In this document: piece by piece, positions 62,911 to 64,000 of the stretch
How positions within the stretch are numbered: the first letter of the stretch is position 1
Layout of the letters: each line of letters begins with the position of its first letter
NCBI GenBank assembly: GCA_035604615.1
Contig: DATNID010000034.1
Location: forward strand, 1 to 64,000
Reading direction: 5' to 3'
DNA: 64,000 bases
DNA from: DATJLY01 sp035604615
GTDB lineage: Bacteria; Pseudomonadota; Alphaproteobacteria; ATCC43930; CGMCC-115725
Notes under the pieces: model-generated
Told to the model about the DNA's origin: nothing
The model's database searches: none
What the model saw: the letters and a program-made list of their open reading frames with translations, nothing else
Program-made: the position numbers and the translations under genes

Positions 62911-63837
62911 CTACTTGATGACGGCGAGTTCATTCGGCGCGCCAATGAGCGCGCGCTTCGGCGAGCAGGTCACGATCATGATGAGCAAGGTCAGCGCATA
63001 GGGCGTGGCGTTGAAAAGGTAGTATCCCGACGACACGCCCACCACCTGGAGCGCTGGCCCGATGGCGCCCGCCGCGCCGAACAGCAGCGCCGCATAGAAG
63101 CACAGCATCGGGTTCCAGCGCGCGAAGATCACCAGCGCCACGGCGGTGATCCCCTGGCCGCTGGAGAGCCGCTCGTTCCAGCTGCCGGGGTAGTAGAGCG
63201 AGAGGAACGAGCCGCCGATGGCGGCGAGAAACCCGCCCAGCGCGGTCGCCAGCAGGCGCACGACATTGACCGAATATCCCATGGCGCGGGCCGCGTCCGC
63301 GCTGTCTCCCACCATGCGCAGCACGAGCCCCCAGCGCGTGTTGCGGAAGCCCCACAGGATCGCCGGCGCGAGAAAGACGCCGAGGATGAACAGGATGTTC
63401 ACCTTGAGCGCGTCGTGGATTTGCGGCACGCTGCTCCACCAGCCGAGGTCGATCGACGGAAGGTTGGGCGCCGCCGGCTTGATGAACGGCTTGCCGAGGA
63501 AGAAGGCGAGCCCGATGCCGAGCAGCATCAGCGCGATGCCGACGGCGATGTCGTTGACCCGCGGCAGCGAGCAGATCGCCGCATGCAGCACGCCGAAGAG
63601 GGCGCCGACGCAGGCGGCGGCGAGCACGCCCAGCCACGGCGAGCCCGAGAGGTAGGAGACCGCATAGCCGCTCATCGCGCCCAGGACGAGCGTGCCCTCG
63701 AGCCCGAGATTGACGCGGCCGCTCTTCTCGGTGATGCATTCGCCGAGACTGACGAAGAGGAACGGCGTGCTGGCGCGAATGGCGCCGCCGAACAGCGCCA
63801 CCGGCACGCCCCACCAGCCGAGCGAAAGGTCCGTCAT
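62911..63837 (-). CDS. ABC transporter permease (BmpA-type importer)
   Basis: A 308-residue permease of the BPD_transp_2 family with about eight helices: PFLFVSLGECITEKSGRVNLGLEGTLVLGAM, NDIAVGIALMLLGIGLAFF and MVGDSADAARAMGYSVN, the standard pattern of the second permease in nucleoside-type ABC importers. ATG 63837 overlaps the stop of the partial upstream permease, fixing the start. Confidence 0.9.
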   Translation of the reverse strand: MTDLSLGWWGVPVALFGGAIRASTPFLFVSLGECITEKSGRVNLGLEGTLVLGAMSGYAVSYLSGSPWLGVLAAACVGALFGVLHAAICSLPRVNDIAVGIALMLLGIGLAFFLGKPFIKPAAPNLPSIDLGWWSSVPQIHDALKVNILFILGVFLAPAILWGFRNTRWGLVLRMVGDSADAARAMGYSVNVVRLLATALGGFLAAIGGSFLSLYYPGSWNERLSSGQGITAVALVIFARWNPMLCFYAALLFGAAGAIGPALQVVGVSSGYYLFNATPYALTLLIMIVTCSPKRALIGAPNELAVIK

Positions 63838-64000
63838 GGCTCAAGCCTCCGCACCATAGGGAGCGGGATGCGGCCATAGAGCGCCTCGCTCGCCAGCAGG
63901 CAAACGAAGATGAAGCCCTGCAGCACCAGCGTAGTCGCGTCAGGGAGGCCGAGGCGGCGCTGCAACAGTCCGCCGCTGGCGCCGATCCCGCCCAGCAGTA
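63834..64000 (-). CDS. ABC transporter permease, C-terminal part (cut by right edge)
   Basis: Only the last 55 codons or so are visible, reading LLGGIGASGGLLQRRLGLP ... TTLVLQGFIFVCLLASEALYGR to a TGA that overlaps the next gene (ATGA). The final helix and LYGR end match the other BPD_transp_2 permease. The 5' part lies beyond the window. Confidence 0.75.
   Translation of the reverse strand, partial: LLGGIGASGGLLQRRLGLPDATTLVLQGFIFVCLLASEALYGRIPLPMVRRLEP

Overview
The window is high-GC DNA with dense, short-spaced genes and many 4-base stop/start overlaps. The gene order points to an alphaproteobacterium, probably near Rhodospirillales, Reyranella or Hyphomicrobiales. The evidence is the chain erpA | dgt-argS-SPOR-nagZ-M50-scpA-scpB-tatB-tatC-serS-pcm ... 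nlpD ... yajC-secD-secF-Mth938-NDUFAF6-like, then uvrA | ssb ... gyrA-coaD, plus an HpnL-like protein and several orphan solute-binding proteins. The species cannot be fixed from this sequence alone.

Layout. 1-140: edge of an insertion element (transposase N-terminus running off the left end, tandem 20-bp repeats). 257-1150: a PilZ plus PagL-like fusion. 1151-14004: conserved housekeeping backbone for DNA repair, Fe-S assembly, dNTP pool, tRNA charging, cell wall recycling, chromosome condensation, Tat export and protein repair. tatA is replaced by an MFS transporter and surE is missing. 14070-23861: about 10 kb inserted between pcm and nlpD, holding small secreted proteins, a copper-handling group (DUF2946, CopC-CopD, SCO, PCuAC, YcnI), two tandem diiron ferritin-like proteins, an HpnL-like membrane protein and two orphan binding proteins. 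23912-31946: backbone resumes (nlpD, DUF815 ATPase, yajC-secDF, Mth938-like, squalene-synthase-like), with a PuuD-like membrane protein and a 30-residue microprotein. 31940-38970: minus-strand run of acyl-CoA synthetase, trmFO, a Tat-type binding protein and uvrA. 39122-45513: ssb, a Tat-exported thiamine-diphosphate enzyme with a cytochrome c, gyrA and coaD.

45.5-64 kb is accessory: two small minus-strand genes, a ParA/ribbon-helix-helix/PAS-like operon, two tandem GT87-type mannosyltransferase-like proteins, another binding protein, a DUF882 peptidase, an MFS exporter, an orphan hydantoinase B, a luciferase-like monooxygenase with a Cys-rich partner, an NTF2-like secreted protein, a repeat-rich secreted protein, and an uptake operon with a biuret hydrolase (biuH), a second cysteine hydrolase, a double-ABC ATPase and two permeases, the last cut by the right edge.

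The most notable points are the periplasmic thiamine-diphosphate enzyme/cytochrome c pair, the ParA-RHH-PAS operon, the paired diiron proteins with HpnL, the PilZ/PagL fusion, a recurring TTG-N18-TAG promoter placed directly against start codons (probable leaderless genes), and Leu at the main quinolone-resistance position of GyrA. No tRNA, rRNA, CRISPR array or riboswitch was recognised. No gene-free stretch exceeds 300 bases. All family names come from reading motifs, not from database searches.
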